43,001 nucleotides of DNA from an uncultured Clostridium sp. (GTDB taxonomy: Bacteria; Bacillota; Clostridia; Peptostreptococcales; Peptostreptococcaceae). Positions 1-8,383 of the stretch are shown in pieces (the first letter of the stretch is position 1; each line of letters begins with the position of its first letter). Where the stretch lies: NCBI GenBank assembly GCA_945871955.1, contig CAMBXR010000021.1:1-43001 (forward strand). The letters run 5' to 3'. A program made the translations under genes and the position numbers. The notes beneath the pieces are model-generated. The model was not told the DNA's origin. It saw nothing but the letters and a program-made list of their open reading frames with translations, and searched no databases.

Positions 1-29
1 TAAAAAATGACCATCTGTGATGGTCATTT
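1..29 (-). terminator. Intrinsic terminator downstream of ridA
   Basis: An 11-bp perfect stem (5-15 with 19-29, loop TGT) is followed on the minus strand by a run of six T (plus A at 2-7). It lies 28 bases past the ridA stop, so it is the natural end of that transcript. Confidence 0.85.
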
Positions 30-56
30 ATGTTAAATTTATGTTATATATTTTTA

Positions 57-440
57 TTATTCTACAACTGCTATTACTTCTATCTCAACTTTAACGTCTT
101 TTGGTAATCTAGCAACTTCAACACAAGCTCTAGCTGGTTTATTTTCACCGAAGAATTCAGCATAAACTTCGTTTATTAAAGCAAATTCATTCATATCTTT
201 TATGAAAACTGTAGTTTTAACTACATCAGAAAAATCAGCTCCAGCTTCTTTTAATATATTTTGAACATTTGTTAATGATTGTCTAGTTTGAGCTTGAACA
301 TCTCCCTCAACTATTTCCATTGTCTCTGGTACAAAAGGAACTTGTCCAGATACGAATAACATATTTCCTGCTTTTACAGCTTGAGAATATGGTCCTATTG
401 CAGCTGGTGCATTGTTTGTATGTATAACTTGATGTTTCAT
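57..440 (-). CDS. ridA: RidA family reactive enamine/imine deaminase
   Basis: Small YjgF/YER057c/UK114 protein of 127 residues, the usual family length. RidA homotrimers in the cytosol hydrolyse 2-aminoacrylate and related enamines/imines made by PLP enzymes such as threonine dehydratase. Visible marks are AIGPYSQA near residues 14-21 (Tyr18), the ARACVEVA segment with the conserved substrate-carboxylate Arg104, and the acidic C-terminal strand ending in IEVIAVVE. The frame stays open upstream to 563, but the ATG at 438-440 is chosen because AGGAGGT sits seven bases before it and the family homology starts there. The gene is separated from leuS by a hairpin, so it is probably its own unit. 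Membership of this family is secure; the exact substrate is inferred. Confidence 0.93.
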   Translation of the reverse strand: MKHQVIHTNNAPAAIGPYSQAVKAGNMLFVSGQVPFVPETMEIVEGDVQAQTRQSLTNVQNILKEAGADFSDVVKTTVFIKDMNEFALINEVYAEFFGENKPARACVEVARLPKDVKVEIEVIAVVE

Positions 441-555
441 ATTTTTACCTCCTAAAATATAATATAAAAAATAGTTTTCCTTTATTATTATACTACCCAT
501 AATAAAAATTGTATATATGATTTTTATTATTTTATTTTTGAATAAACTTATATAT

Positions 556-588
556 AAAGACATGGTTTTATATTAAAACCATGTCTTT
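556..588 (-). terminator. Hairpin terminator between leuS and ridA
   Basis: A 15-bp perfect inverted repeat (556-570 with 574-588, loop TAT) lies just past the leuS stop. The minus-strand tail after the stem is only TCTTTATATA, so termination may be partial and ridA could receive some leuS read-through. Confidence 0.65.
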
Positions 589-603
589 ATAATTAAAATT
601 TAA

Positions 604-3024
604 TTATTTAACAACTATGTTTACTAATTTTTTAGGAACAGCAATAACTTTTACTACATTTTTACCTTCTATGGCAGCTTGAACTTTTTCATTTTCCATA
701 GCTACTTTTTCCATATCTTCTCTAGATACATTAGCATCCATAGATACTTTCGCTCTTAATTTTCCGTTAACTTGAACTATTACTTCTACTTCATCTTGAA
801 CTAATGCAGATTCATCGTATTTAGGCCAGCTTATATTAAATACGCTACCTTCTTTACCTATCATAGTCCATAATTCTTCACCTAAATGAGGAGTAAATGG
901 AGCAAGTATAGTTACTATAGTTTCTATACCTTCTCTGATTATTCCATCATTTTTAGTATCTAACTCTTTGTATTTGTACATTTCGTTTATTAATTCCATT
1001 AATGCTGCTATAGCAGTATTAAATCCGAATTTTTCACTTAAATCAGCAGTAACTTTTTTAAGTGTTGAATGTATTACAAGTCTCATAGCTTTATCTTCTT
1101 TAGTTACAGCTTTAACTTCAGCATTAGTTTTAGCTACTTCAGCCAATTCATCAACCAATCTGTAAACTCTGTTTAAGAATCTGAAACATCCTTCAACACC
1201 TTGTTCTGACCAGTCTAAATCTCTTTCTGGTGGTGCTGCGAATAATACGAATAATCTAGCAGTATCTGCACCATATTTATTTATTATTTCTATTGGTGAT
1301 ACAGTGTTACCTTTAGATTTACTCATCTTACTTCCATCCATTAAAACCATACCTTGAGTAAGTAAGTTTTTAAATGGTTCATCAAAGTCTACCATTCCCA
1401 TTGATTTGAATGCTTTGACAAAGAATCTAGAGTAAAGTAAGTGCATTATAGCATGCTCTACCCCACCTATATATTGATCTACTGGCATCCATTTATTTAC
1501 CATTTCTTTGCTGAATGGTTCCTCAGTATTTTTAGGATCTATATATCTTAAGAAGTACCAAGATGAATCAACGAATGTATCCATTGTATCAACTTCTCTT
1601 CTAGCTTCTTTTCCACAGCATGGACAAGCAGTAGTAGCAAATTCTTTAGAAGTTGTAAGTGGAGATTCACCTTTTCCTGTAAATTCAACATCTGTAGGAA
1701 GTAATACTGGTAAATCTTTTTTGTCTACTGGTACTATTCCACAATCATCACAGTATACAACTGGTATTGGACATCCCCAATATCTTTGTCTAGATAATAA
1801 CCAGTCTCTTAATCTGTAGTTAACAGTTTTCTTTCCTCTATTTTCTTTAGCAAGTTTTTCAACTATACCTTCGAAAGCCTCTGAAGCATCCATTCCATTG
1901 AATTCTTCTGAGTTTATCATTTTGTTATCTTCATCTATAACAGGTATTATATCTAAGTTAAATTTCTCAGCGAAATCTCTATCTCTATCATCATGTGCTG
2001 GAACAGCCATTATAGCTCCAGTACCGTAGTCAGCTAATACATAGTTTGCTATCCAAACTGGTATTTTCTTTCCGTTTACTGGATTTATAACATATTTACC
2101 TATGAACATACCTTCTTTTTCTACATCAGAAGCAGTTCTTTCTATTTCAGTTTTAGTATGCATTTTTTGTATGAAAGCATTAACGTCAGCTTCATATTCA
2201 GTTCCTTTAACTAACTCTTGAACTAATTCGCTTTCTGGAGCTAATACCATAAAAGTAACTCCATATGTAGTATCTGGTCTAGTAGTATAAACTGTCATAG
2301 ATTTATCAGTTCCATCTATGTCAAATATTAATTCAGCACCATTAGATTTACCGATCCAGTTTCTTTGCATTGTTTTAACTTTTTCTGGCCATCCATCTAA
2401 AGTATCTAAATCATTTAATAATTCTTCTGCAAATGCAGTAGTTTTGAAATACCATTGCTCTAGGTCTTTTTTAACAACTACACTGTCACATCTTTCACAT
2501 TGCCCACCTACAACTTGCTCATTAGCAAGAACAGTCTCACAAGATGGACACCAGTTAACGAAAGATTTTTTCTTGTAAGCAAGACCTGCTTCTAAGAATT
2601 TTAAGAATATTTCTTGTGTAAATTTATAATATTCTGGAGTAGAAGTTGCTACTTCTCTTTCCCAATCATAGCTAAGTCCTAATAATTTTAATTGGCCTTT
2701 CATATCTTCTATGTTTGCCATAGTCCATTTATGTGGATGCACTCCATGTTTTATAGCTGCATTTTCAGCTGGTAAACCAAATGAATCCCATCCCATTGGA
2801 TGAAGTACATTGTACCCTTCCATTTTTTTGAATCTTGCAACTACGTCACCTATAGAGTAGTTTCTAACATGTCCCATATGTATATTTCCTGATGGATAAG
2901 GGAACATCTCTAAAGTATAGTAATTTGGTTTTGAAGAATCTGTTGTATCAGTTTTATATTGATGATTTTCTGTCCAAATTTTTTGCCATTTTTCTTCAAT
3001 ATTTTTGAAGTTATAAATGCTCAT
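604..3024 (-). CDS. leuS: Leucyl-tRNA synthetase
   Basis: Class Ia synthetase of 806 residues, normal bacterial length. It charges tRNA-Leu with leucine using ATP. The order is standard: Rossmann catalytic domain with the HIGH-type motif HMGH near residues 49-52 inside [14 protein letters not shown]; CxxC zinc-type knuckles (CPSC...CERC, and later CDDC...CPCC); the CP1 editing domain in the middle ([30 protein letters not shown]); the KMSKS loop as [10 protein letters not shown] near 570; then the helical anticodon-binding domain and a C-terminal domain ([11 protein letters not shown]). The ATG at 3022-3024 follows AGGAGGTAAAGC. Expression is under the T-box leader at 3111-3342, which ties it to uncharged tRNA-Leu. 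A hairpin follows the stop. Confidence 0.99.
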   Translation of the reverse strand: MSIYNFKNIEEKWQKIWTENHQYKTDTTDSSKPNYYTLEMFPYPSGNIHMGHVRNYSIGDVVARFKKMEGYNVLHPMGWDSFGLPAENAAIKHGVHPHKWTMANIEDMKGQLKLLGLSYDWEREVATSTPEYYKFTQEIFLKFLEAGLAYKKKSFVNWCPSCETVLANEQVVGGQCERCDSVVVKKDLEQWYFKTTAFAEELLNDLDTLDGWPEKVKTMQRNWIGKSNGAELIFDIDGTDKSMTVYTTRPDTTYGVTFMVLAPESELVQELVKGTEYEADVNAFIQKMHTKTEIERTASDVEKEGMFIGKYVINPVNGKKIPVWIANYVLADYGTGAIMAVPAHDDRDRDFAEKFNLDIIPVIDEDNKMINSEEFNGMDASEAFEGIVEKLAKENRGKKTVNYRLRDWLLSRQRYWGCPIPVVYCDDCGIVPVDKKDLPVLLPTDVEFTGKGESPLTTSKEFATTACPCCGKEARREVDTMDTFVDSSWYFLRYIDPKNTEEPFSKEMVNKWMPVDQYIGGVEHAIMHLLYSRFFVKAFKSMGMVDFDEPFKNLLTQGMVLMDGSKMSKSKGNTVSPIEIINKYGADTARLFVLFAAPPERDLDWSEQGVEGCFRFLNRVYRLVDELAEVAKTNAEVKAVTKEDKAMRLVIHSTLKKVTADLSEKFGFNTAIAALMELINEMYKYKELDTKNDGIIREGIETIVTILAPFTPHLGEELWTMIGKEGSVFNISWPKYDESALVQDEVEVIVQVNGKLRAKVSMDANVSREDMEKVAMENEKVQAAIEGKNVVKVIAVPKKLVNIVVK

Positions 3025-3110
3025 GCTTTACCTCCTAAGTATTTTTCTGAAATAATTTCCATAAGTATTATTTTATCCAATTTAAGAAATTCTAAAATTT
3101 CTTTAAAATA

Positions 3111-3150
3111 AAAAAATCCCCGCCTAAACTTACGTTTAGGGACGAGGATA
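3111..3150 (-). terminator. Attenuator terminator of the leuS T-box
   Basis: Minus-strand stem ATCC-CCTAAAC / GTTTAGG-GGGAT is followed by TTTTTT (plus A at 3111-3116). It overlaps the T-box element and is the alternative structure to the antiterminator, so it stops transcription when tRNA-Leu is charged. Confidence 0.85.
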
Positions 3151-3342
3151 TATTTTCGCGGTACCACCCTAATTAGTTTACATTCGTAAACTCTCTTAGA
3201 TAGTTTTTATGCCAACTACGGCCAAATAATTGAATGTTAGCAAGTTCAAAAACTGTTTAGTCTAGTTTTCACCAACCACTAGCTCTCTGTATAAAAACTA
3301 ATTTCCTACTACTCTAACTTATTTGATTAATTTCTTCATTTT
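3111..3342 (-). promoter_or_regulatory. T-box riboswitch leader of leuS
   Basis: Read on the minus strand, the leader contains the hallmark T-box AGGGTGGTACCGCG (plus 3157-3170), an upstream Stem I with the AGAGAGCTAGTGGTTGGTG signature, and a GC-rich terminator (plus 3111-3150) whose stem CCTAAAC/GTTTAGG ends in a T run. T-boxes pair with a specific uncharged tRNA and switch from terminator to antiterminator. The gene downstream makes the ligand leucine. A CTT at plus 3242-3244, within GAACTTGC, is the best candidate specifier codon; that exact assignment is inferred. Confidence 0.93.
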
Positions 3343-3348
3343 TTTATA

Positions 3349-3377
3349 ATATTAGCATTTTTACGCTAAAGTGTCAA
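3349..3377 (-). promoter_or_regulatory. SigA-type promoter of the leuS T-box transcript
   Basis: Minus-strand TTGACA (plus 3372-3377), exactly 17 bases, then TAATAT (plus 3349-3354). The -35 box lies within the last codons of rsfS, so leuS has its own promoter although the genes are head to tail. The start of RNA would be near 3342, just before Stem I. Confidence 0.8.
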
Positions 3378-3720
3378 CATCAACGTATGGAGCATCTTTC
3401 CATAATTTCTCTAAGTTATAGAATGCTCTATTTTCTTCGTCAAATACGTGAACCATTATATCGCCATAATCTAATAATATCCAAGTTTGGCTCTCATATC
3501 CTTCTTTTGATCTCGGCTCTATTCCATGTTCCGTTAAAGCATCTTGTACGTTATCAGCTATAGCTTTAACTTGTCTTGATGAACCTGCAGTTGCTATAAC
3601 AAAATAATCACAAAGAGAAGATACTTGCCCTATATTTATTATTGATATATCTTGTCCTAATTTATCATCAATTGCATCGTATACAATTTTTGTCATTTGT
3701 TCAACAGTCATATTAGTCAT
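3361..3720 (-). CDS. rsfS: Ribosomal silencing factor RsfS
   Basis: RsfS/Iojap/YbeB protein of 119 residues. Family members bind L14 on the large subunit and block joining with the 30S subunit in slow growth. Conserved family segments are visible: the LGQDISIINI strand, SSLCDYFVIATAGSSRQVKAIADNV (read here in parts SLCDYFVIATA and SSRQVKAIA), and the C-terminal WILLDYGDIMVHVF followed by FYNLEKLW. The ATG at 3718-3720 has AAAGGAGA upstream. It sits 146 bases after yqeK in the common Firmicute order nadD-yqeK-rsfS-leuS. The leuS promoter -35 box is embedded in its 3' end, so its last codons have a double role. Confidence 0.96.
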   Translation of the reverse strand: MTNMTVEQMTKIVYDAIDDKLGQDISIINIGQVSSLCDYFVIATAGSSRQVKAIADNVQDALTEHGIEPRSKEGYESQTWILLDYGDIMVHVFDEENRAFYNLEKLWKDAPYVDVDTLA

Positions 3721-3866
3721 ATTCCGTCTCCTTTCAATTTTAAACCTACCTAGTTATTATATCATAAATTTTTACATTATTACTATTATATATACAAATA
3801 AAATATTAACTAAGAATTTCCAATATCCCTTGTAACTTATATTAATAATATGATTTTTCTATATTC

Positions 3867-4439
3867 TTAATCTATTGATTTACTCAAAATATAATTTCTA
3901 GCTTTTACAGTTCTTGGATGAATCAGTTGATTTTTCTCTATAACAAATTTTATTGTATTGTTGAAAGACAGAATCATAGCTTTATCTAATTCTCCTTCAT
4001 AAGTTAATTTTCTAAGTTCTTCAACCTTTGGGAAATTTCTATCTTCTTCAATTAAATCAGCTATATAAATAATCTTCTCAAGAAGGGACATGTCTTCTCT
4101 TCCCGTTGTGTGGTATTTAATTGCATTTATTATTTCTTCATCTTCAATATTAAATACTTCTTTTGCAACATAAGAACCTATTACACTGTGAGATAAAGCT
4201 ATATTATTTTTCTCCAACGGATCTAACTCTATATTAAATTTTTTTATACAGTTTTCTACTTGTTCATCATTAAAATATTTTGCACAATCATGAATTAACC
4301 CTGCTATCTCTGCTTTTTCTTTATCGCAATTATATATTTCACTTAATTTTAATGCACATTTCGATACATTTCTAGAATGTTTTAACCTTCTTTCTGGTAA
4401 CATTTCTTTTAATTTTTCTTCTATTTCTTTATAATTCAT
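3867..4439 (-). CDS. yqeK: YqeK-type HD-domain Ap4A hydrolase
   Basis: HD-superfamily phosphohydrolase of 190 residues. YqeK proteins of Firmicutes cleave diadenosine tetraphosphate symmetrically to two ADP with a di-metal centre. Metal-binding signatures are HSRNVSKCA near residue 21, GLIHDCAK (the HD pair) near 48-55, the ALSHSVIGSYVA segment, and YHTTGRE with IIYIADLIEEDR. The start codon lies next to the nadD stop (no gap), indicating translational coupling. The 146-base gap to rsfS holds no clear terminator. The assignment rests on the HD motif pattern plus the nadD/rsfS neighbours. Confidence 0.93.
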   Translation of the reverse strand: MNYKEIEEKLKEMLPERRLKHSRNVSKCALKLSEIYNCDKEKAEIAGLIHDCAKYFNDEQVENCIKKFNIELDPLEKNNIALSHSVIGSYVAKEVFNIEDEEIINAIKYHTTGREDMSLLEKIIYIADLIEEDRNFPKVEELRKLTYEGELDKAMILSFNNTIKFVIEKNQLIHPRTVKARNYILSKSID

Positions 4440-5129
4440 TTATTCAACTCCACAATTGTATAGGCCTTTTTCTTTTATATATAATTCCACATTTTCTGGT
4501 ATTAGATATCTAACAGATTTTCCTCTATTTAATTGATCTCTTATATATGTAGATGATATATCTAAAGAAGGTACATATACATTTAAAATTTTTGCATTAT
4601 ATTTTTTTTCTAATTTTTCTATATAATCTTGAGCTCTAAGTAAACTTATTCCAGGTCTTGTTGCTGCTATAAAAGTTGCATATTTAAAATTCTCAGCCAC
4701 ATCCTTCCAAGCCTCCATATCACATATAGCATCTGCTCCTGTAATAAAAAATAACTCACAAGTTGGATAAGTCTTTTTTAATTCTTTTAAAGTATCTATA
4801 GTATAAGTCTTTCCAACTTTCTCAATTTCCATATCAGAAACTACGAAATTTTCATTTTTTGAAGTAGCAAGTACTACCATATTATAACGATCATTTTTAT
4901 CAGTTATATCCCAAAACTTATGGGGAGGATTACCAGACGGTATAAAAATAACCTTATCTAAATTATATTTACCTCTAATAAATTCCACTGTTGCTAAATG
5001 AGCATAGTGTATAGGGTCAAATGTTCCTCCTAATATTCCTATTCTCAAGTTATGAGCATTCTCCCTAAATTCTTTTAACTTCTCATTATTCTTTAATATA
5101 GATTCTAATACTATATCATAAATCCTCAT
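4440..5129 (-). CDS. nadD: Nicotinate-nucleotide adenylyltransferase
   Basis: Transfers AMP from ATP to nicotinate mononucleotide in NAD biosynthesis. The nucleotidyltransferase signature GGTFDPIHYAHL is at residues 34-45 (HYAH is the HxGH-type motif) and the C-terminal ISSTYIRDQL motif is near 190. At 229 residues it has an unusual lead of about 28 residues before the conserved LRIGILGGTF start; most NadD proteins begin at that point. The upstream ATG is still preferred because AAAGGAG lies seven bases before it and no good site precedes residue 28. It is the first gene of nadD-yqeK-rsfS and is divergent from recX across a 237-base gap. Confidence 0.95.
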   Translation of the reverse strand: MRIYDIVLESILKNNEKLKEFRENAHNLRIGILGGTFDPIHYAHLATVEFIRGKYNLDKVIFIPSGNPPHKFWDITDKNDRYNMVVLATSKNENFVVSDMEIEKVGKTYTIDTLKELKKTYPTCELFFITGADAICDMEAWKDVAENFKYATFIAATRPGISLLRAQDYIEKLEKKYNAKILNVYVPSLDISSTYIRDQLNRGKSVRYLIPENVELYIKEKGLYNCGVE

Positions 5130-5366
5130 TACTATTCTCCTTTTTAGCTCCCTTTTTTATCTAACATTTAACTTTATAATCTAAAAATCCTTTTTTTAGT
5201 ATATAATCATAAATATATATTTTTATTCACTATAATAACTATAATTATACTTTTTTGTAAAATTTTCTTACTATATTAATATATATAATAAATTTACACA
5301 TATAACAAGTAATTTTTAACATTTATTTAACTTTAATCATTAAATTTATATTAAAAGGAGATAAAT

Positions 5367-6005
5367 ATGCCTGTAATAACAAAAATAGAGTCACAAAAAA
5401 GAAATGATGATAGAGTAAATATTTATGTAGATGATAAATTTTTTATGGCAATTTACAAAGAACTTGTATTTACTTTTAATCTAAAAAAAGGTGACAATAT
5501 AAATGAAGAAAACCTTAGAAAAATTTTAAAAGATGAAATGTTTTTAAAAGGAAAAAATAAAGCTTTAAATATTTTATCTAAAGCAAGTCAATCAGAAAAG
5601 AAAATAAGAGAAAAATTACAAGATGATTTTGAAGAAGATGTAATAGATGATGTAGTAGATTTCTTAAAAAAATATAATTTTATTAACGACAATGAATTAG
5701 CATCAAAAATTGTAAATACCAATGTTAATTTAAACAAATATGGTAAAAACAAAATCAAACAAAATCTTTACAATAAAGGTATAGAAAAATCAGCCATTGA
5801 TGAAGCCATGTCAGAAATTGATCAAGATGCTGAGTTTGAAAACGCCCTATATCTGGCTGAAAAAAGATATGCACGAGTTAAAAATGAAGATTCTAAAAAG
5901 GCTTATGCCAAAGTTGCTAATCACCTTGCTTATAAAGGCTTTAGTTATGATATAATTAAAAGTGTATTAAATAAAATTTTCAAAAGTGATTATAGTGATT
6001 ATTAA
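5367..6005 (+). CDS. recX: Regulatory protein RecX
   Basis: RecX of 212 residues, which binds and restrains RecA filaments. The protein is lysine-rich and built of tandem three-helix repeats typical of the family: ALNILSKASQSEKKIREKL, then VVDFLKKYNFINDNELASKI, NKYGKNKIKQNLYNKGI and KRYARVKNEDSKKAYAKVANHLAYKGFSYDIIKSVL (listed as successive segments, the last from about 167 to 202). An N-terminal beta region (ITKIESQKRNDDRVNIYVD) is usual for Firmicute RecX. AAAAGGAG precedes the ATG. It is plus-strand, unlike most neighbours, and is followed closely by a tiny ORF and a terminator. No LexA-like box was recognised upstream. Confidence 0.92.
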   Translation: MPVITKIESQKRNDDRVNIYVDDKFFMAIYKELVFTFNLKKGDNINEENLRKILKDEMFLKGKNKALNILSKASQSEKKIREKLQDDFEEDVIDDVVDFLKKYNFINDNELASKIVNTNVNLNKYGKNKIKQNLYNKGIEKSAIDEAMSEIDQDAEFENALYLAEKRYARVKNEDSKKAYAKVANHLAYKGFSYDIIKSVLNKIFKSDYSDY

Positions 6006-6040
6006 GATATAAGTATAAATATTATAATTTGGGAGGTACT

Positions 6041-6118
6041 ATGAAGACTGTCATTGCCATACTTTGTGTGTTGTTATCAATTTATAATATTAGACAATTG
6101 TACAAAGAAGATAAATAA
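6041..6118 (+). CDS. Possible 25-residue single-span membrane peptide
   Basis: An ORF of 25 codons beginning MKTVIAILCVLL and ending QLYKEDK. A very strong site, GGGAGGT, lies four bases before the ATG. The encoded peptide has one hydrophobic helix (about residues 3-17) and a short charged C-terminal tail, the form of a small bitopic membrane protein. It lies 35 bases after recX, and an intrinsic terminator begins immediately after its stop, so recX and this ORF look like one transcript. I do not recognise the family and cannot assign a function. Confidence 0.55.
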   Translation: MKTVIAILCVLLSIYNIRQLYKEDK

Positions 6119-6120
6119 AA

Positions 6121-6147
6121 GGAGATTATTATCTAATCTCTTTTTTT
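6121..6147 (+). terminator. Intrinsic terminator after recX and the small ORF
   Basis: GAGATTA (6122-6128) pairs with TAATCTC (6134-6140) around a five-base loop and is followed by seven T. It begins three bases after the small ORF stop. Confidence 0.85.
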
Positions 6148-6211
6148 GTCTATTATAATAAAAGTTTTTGTTAAAACTATTATAAAAATATGATAGATTA
6201 AGGAGATATTT

Positions 6212-7132
6212 ATGATAGATTTAGTTTTACTAGGATGTGGTGGAAATGTACCCATGCCAAATAGAAATCTTTCCTCTTTATTTATTAATTATAGAGGTAA
6301 GAAAATTTTAATAGATTGTGGTGAGGGTACACAAGTATCTATGAGAATGAAAAACTGTGGTTTTAAAGATGTGGATTTAATTTTAATAACTCATCTTCAT
6401 GGTGATCATATAATAGGTCTAATTGGTCTTTTATCTACTATGGGTAATAGTGGTAAAACTGAAGATTTGACTATTGTTGGTCCTAGAGGAATTATAGAAA
6501 CTATGAAAGCTATTAAAGTTCTTGTGGAATATTTGCCTTATAATTTAAACGTAATTGAAGATCCTAAAGAAACATTTTCTTTAGATAATCATCCAATATT
6601 TAAAGATTTAGAAATTTCTACATTAGAAGTAGATCATTCCACTGAGTGCATAGCATATAGCTTATATTTTAAAAGAACTCCAAAGTTTAATGTAAATAAA
6701 GCTAGATTAAATAATGTTCCCCAAATTTTATGGAGCAAACTTCAAAAAACAGATAATATTTTTTATGATAGAAAGATGTACACATCTGATATGGTTTTGG
6801 GAGATGATAGAAAAGGTATAAAAATTAGTTTTGTTACTGATACTAGGTTTTTACTTACTATACCTGATTTTATTCGTGACAGCGATTTATTTGTATGTGA
6901 GGGCATGTACGGAGATGATATGGATATCTCTAAGGCTGTTAAAAATAAACATATGACATTTACAGAAGCTGCTTCTCTAGCATCCTTAGGCAATGTAAAA
7001 AAACTACTTTTAACACATTTTAGTCCATCTTTAGAAAATCCTCATAAGTACTTAGAAAATGCTACAAGGATTTTCCCTAATACTATAATTGGAGAAGATA
7101 GACTTTCTTTATCTTTAAATTATGAAGAATAA
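6212..7132 (+). CDS. rnz: Ribonuclease Z (tRNA 3' processing endonuclease)
   Basis: Metallo-beta-lactamase-fold nuclease of 306 residues, the size of the short bacterial tRNase Z. It cuts pre-tRNA after the discriminator base for CCA addition. The zinc motif HLHGDH is at residues 61-66; LILITHLHGDHIIGL is followed by the GLLSTMG helix. Further ligands are EVDHSTECIAY, the late VTDTR motif and LLLTHFSP, in family order. The inserted segment between about 150 and 200 corresponds to the flexible exosite arm. AAGGAGAT precedes the ATG. The last codons (GAA GAA TAA) form one arm of the shared terminator with the convergent potD-like gene. Confidence 0.95.
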   Translation: MIDLVLLGCGGNVPMPNRNLSSLFINYRGKKILIDCGEGTQVSMRMKNCGFKDVDLILITHLHGDHIIGLIGLLSTMGNSGKTEDLTIVGPRGIIETMKAIKVLVEYLPYNLNVIEDPKETFSLDNHPIFKDLEISTLEVDHSTECIAYSLYFKRTPKFNVNKARLNNVPQILWSKLQKTDNIFYDRKMYTSDMVLGDDRKGIKISFVTDTRFLLTIPDFIRDSDLFVCEGMYGDDMDISKAVKNKHMTFTEAASLASLGNVKKLLLTHFSPSLENPHKYLENATRIFPNTIIGEDRLSLSLNYEE

Positions 7133-7170
7133 AAATAGCGCTCAACTAATGAGCGCTATTTTTATTCTTC
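7124..7170. terminator. Bidirectional terminator containing both stop codons
   Basis: A 21-bp perfect inverted repeat (7124-7144 with 7150-7170, loop ACTAA). The core AGCGCTCA/TGAGCGCT is flanked by A and T runs, so it works on either strand. The outer ends include the GAA GAA TAA of rnz on plus and the GAA GAA TAA of the potD-like gene on minus. Confidence 0.9.
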
Positions 7171-8220
7171 ATCTGATTTTATTTGTATCCATGCTTTGTC
7201 ATACATTTTTTTAACATCCATAGTAAAATCTTTATATATTTCACATCTATTCATTATTTCTTCTGGCATATATGCGTTAGGATTATTTCTAACATTTTCT
7301 GGTTGTTCTTTTCTTGCTTCTTTGTTTGGAGTTGTATATCCTATTTCATCTGCTATTCTTAAAGCACTTTTTTTATCACTTACAAAGTTTATAAATTTCT
7401 CAGCACCATCTACATTTTTAGCATTAGCAGGTATACATAAACTATCAATCCAGAAGTTTGCACCTTCCTCAGGCACTACATAAACTAAATTAGGATACTC
7501 ATCCTGAAGATTTAAACCTTCTCCAGACCATATCATATTTATATCAGTTTCTCCTGCTGGAATCATTGTTGTTCCATTATCAACTCCGTATAATGGATTA
7601 ACTAATTTTCTTTGCTTTAATAGCAGTTCCTTAGCTTCTTCAATTTCATTTTCATTAGTAGAATTTAAAGAATATCCAAGTTTCTTTAAAGCCACACCTA
7701 TAGTATCTCTATATGTATCAAACATAAATATTTTATTCTTATATTTTTCATCCCATAATATATCCCAGCTATTTACTTCTTCTTTTACTACATCTTTATT
7801 ATAGATAATCCCCACTGTTCCAAACATATAAGGCACTGAGTATTCATTTCCTGGATCCATTTCTAAGTTTAAATATTGTTCATCCATTTGAGATATATTA
7901 GGTATATTATCTTTATTTAGTTTTTGTATAAGTTTTTGATCTATCATTCTTGGCATTAAAGCATCAGAAACTAAAATAACATCATATTTTCCTGCACCAC
8001 TTTTAACTTTTGAGTACATAGCTTCCATATCATCAAAAGTTTCCATATTTACTTTTATATTATATTTTTCTTCAAACTCTTTTAAAGTTTCATCATCTAT
8101 GTTCTCTCCATAGTTAAAAAAGTTAATTTCACTAGTTTGACTTTTACTACACCCTACAAATAATGAACTCATCATCACTATGCAAATTAATAAGCTAAAT
8201 AATTTAGATATTTTCTTCAT
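7162..8220 (-). CDS. PotD-like polyamine ABC transporter substrate-binding lipoprotein
   Basis: Extracellular solute-binding protein of 352 residues in the spermidine/putrescine (PotD/PotF) group. A lipoprotein signal peptide ends in SSLFVGC with the lipidated Cys near residue 24. Then come INFFNYGENIDDETLKEFE, YDVILVSDALMPRMI, VPYMFGTVGIIYNKD and NMIWSGEGLN, the PotD pattern of alternating lobes. The frame is open to a GTG at 8235, but the ATG at 8218-8220 is preferred because GAGGAAG lies between them and serves it. No potA, potB or potC gene is next to it, so it must work with a transporter encoded elsewhere or be a sensor-type binding protein. It has its own promoter at 8263-8291. Polyamine specificity is inferred from the family. 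Confidence 0.85.
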   Translation of the reverse strand: MKKISKLFSLLICIVMMSSLFVGCSKSQTSEINFFNYGENIDDETLKEFEEKYNIKVNMETFDDMEAMYSKVKSGAGKYDVILVSDALMPRMIDQKLIQKLNKDNIPNISQMDEQYLNLEMDPGNEYSVPYMFGTVGIIYNKDVVKEEVNSWDILWDEKYKNKIFMFDTYRDTIGVALKKLGYSLNSTNENEIEEAKELLLKQRKLVNPLYGVDNGTTMIPAGETDINMIWSGEGLNLQDEYPNLVYVVPEEGANFWIDSLCIPANAKNVDGAEKFINFVSDKKSALRIADEIGYTTPNKEARKEQPENVRNNPNAYMPEEIMNRCEIYKDFTMDVKKMYDKAWIQIKSDEE

Positions 8221-8262
8221 ATTACACTTCCTCACATATTTTTATTTTAAATATTCTTTTGA

Positions 8263-8291
8263 ATTATACCACTATTATAAATATATGTCCA
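8263..8291 (-). promoter_or_regulatory. Promoter of the potD-like gene
   Basis: Minus-strand TGGACA (plus 8286-8291), 17 bases, then TATAAT (plus 8263-8268) with an extended TGG just before the -10 box. An imperfect dyad (8274-8287 with 8298-8309, ATTATAAATATG-type arms) covers the -35 box and could be an operator. Confidence 0.65.
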
Positions 8292-8325
8292 TGTTGTCAT
8301 ATTTATAATAAAAATTTACTTCCAA

Positions 8326-8353
8326 TTAAAAAAGCGAACTACATTAGTTCGCT
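8326..8353 (-). terminator. Intrinsic terminator after yhbY
   Basis: AGCGAACT/AGTTCGCT stem (8333-8340 with 8346-8353, loop ACATT), followed on the minus strand by a T run (plus A at 8328-8333). It ends the obgE-yhbY transcript. Confidence 0.88.
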
Positions 8354-8383
8354 CTTAATAATACCTACGTATATCTTTAACTA

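Noticed and set aside
968-2578. Plus-strand open frames of 65-103 codons inside leuS
   Set aside because: They lie antisense to a complete, clearly conserved leuS, have no ribosome binding sites and give low-complexity translations. The same applies to other antisense frames inside obgE, PBP2, mreB, rnfB and others.
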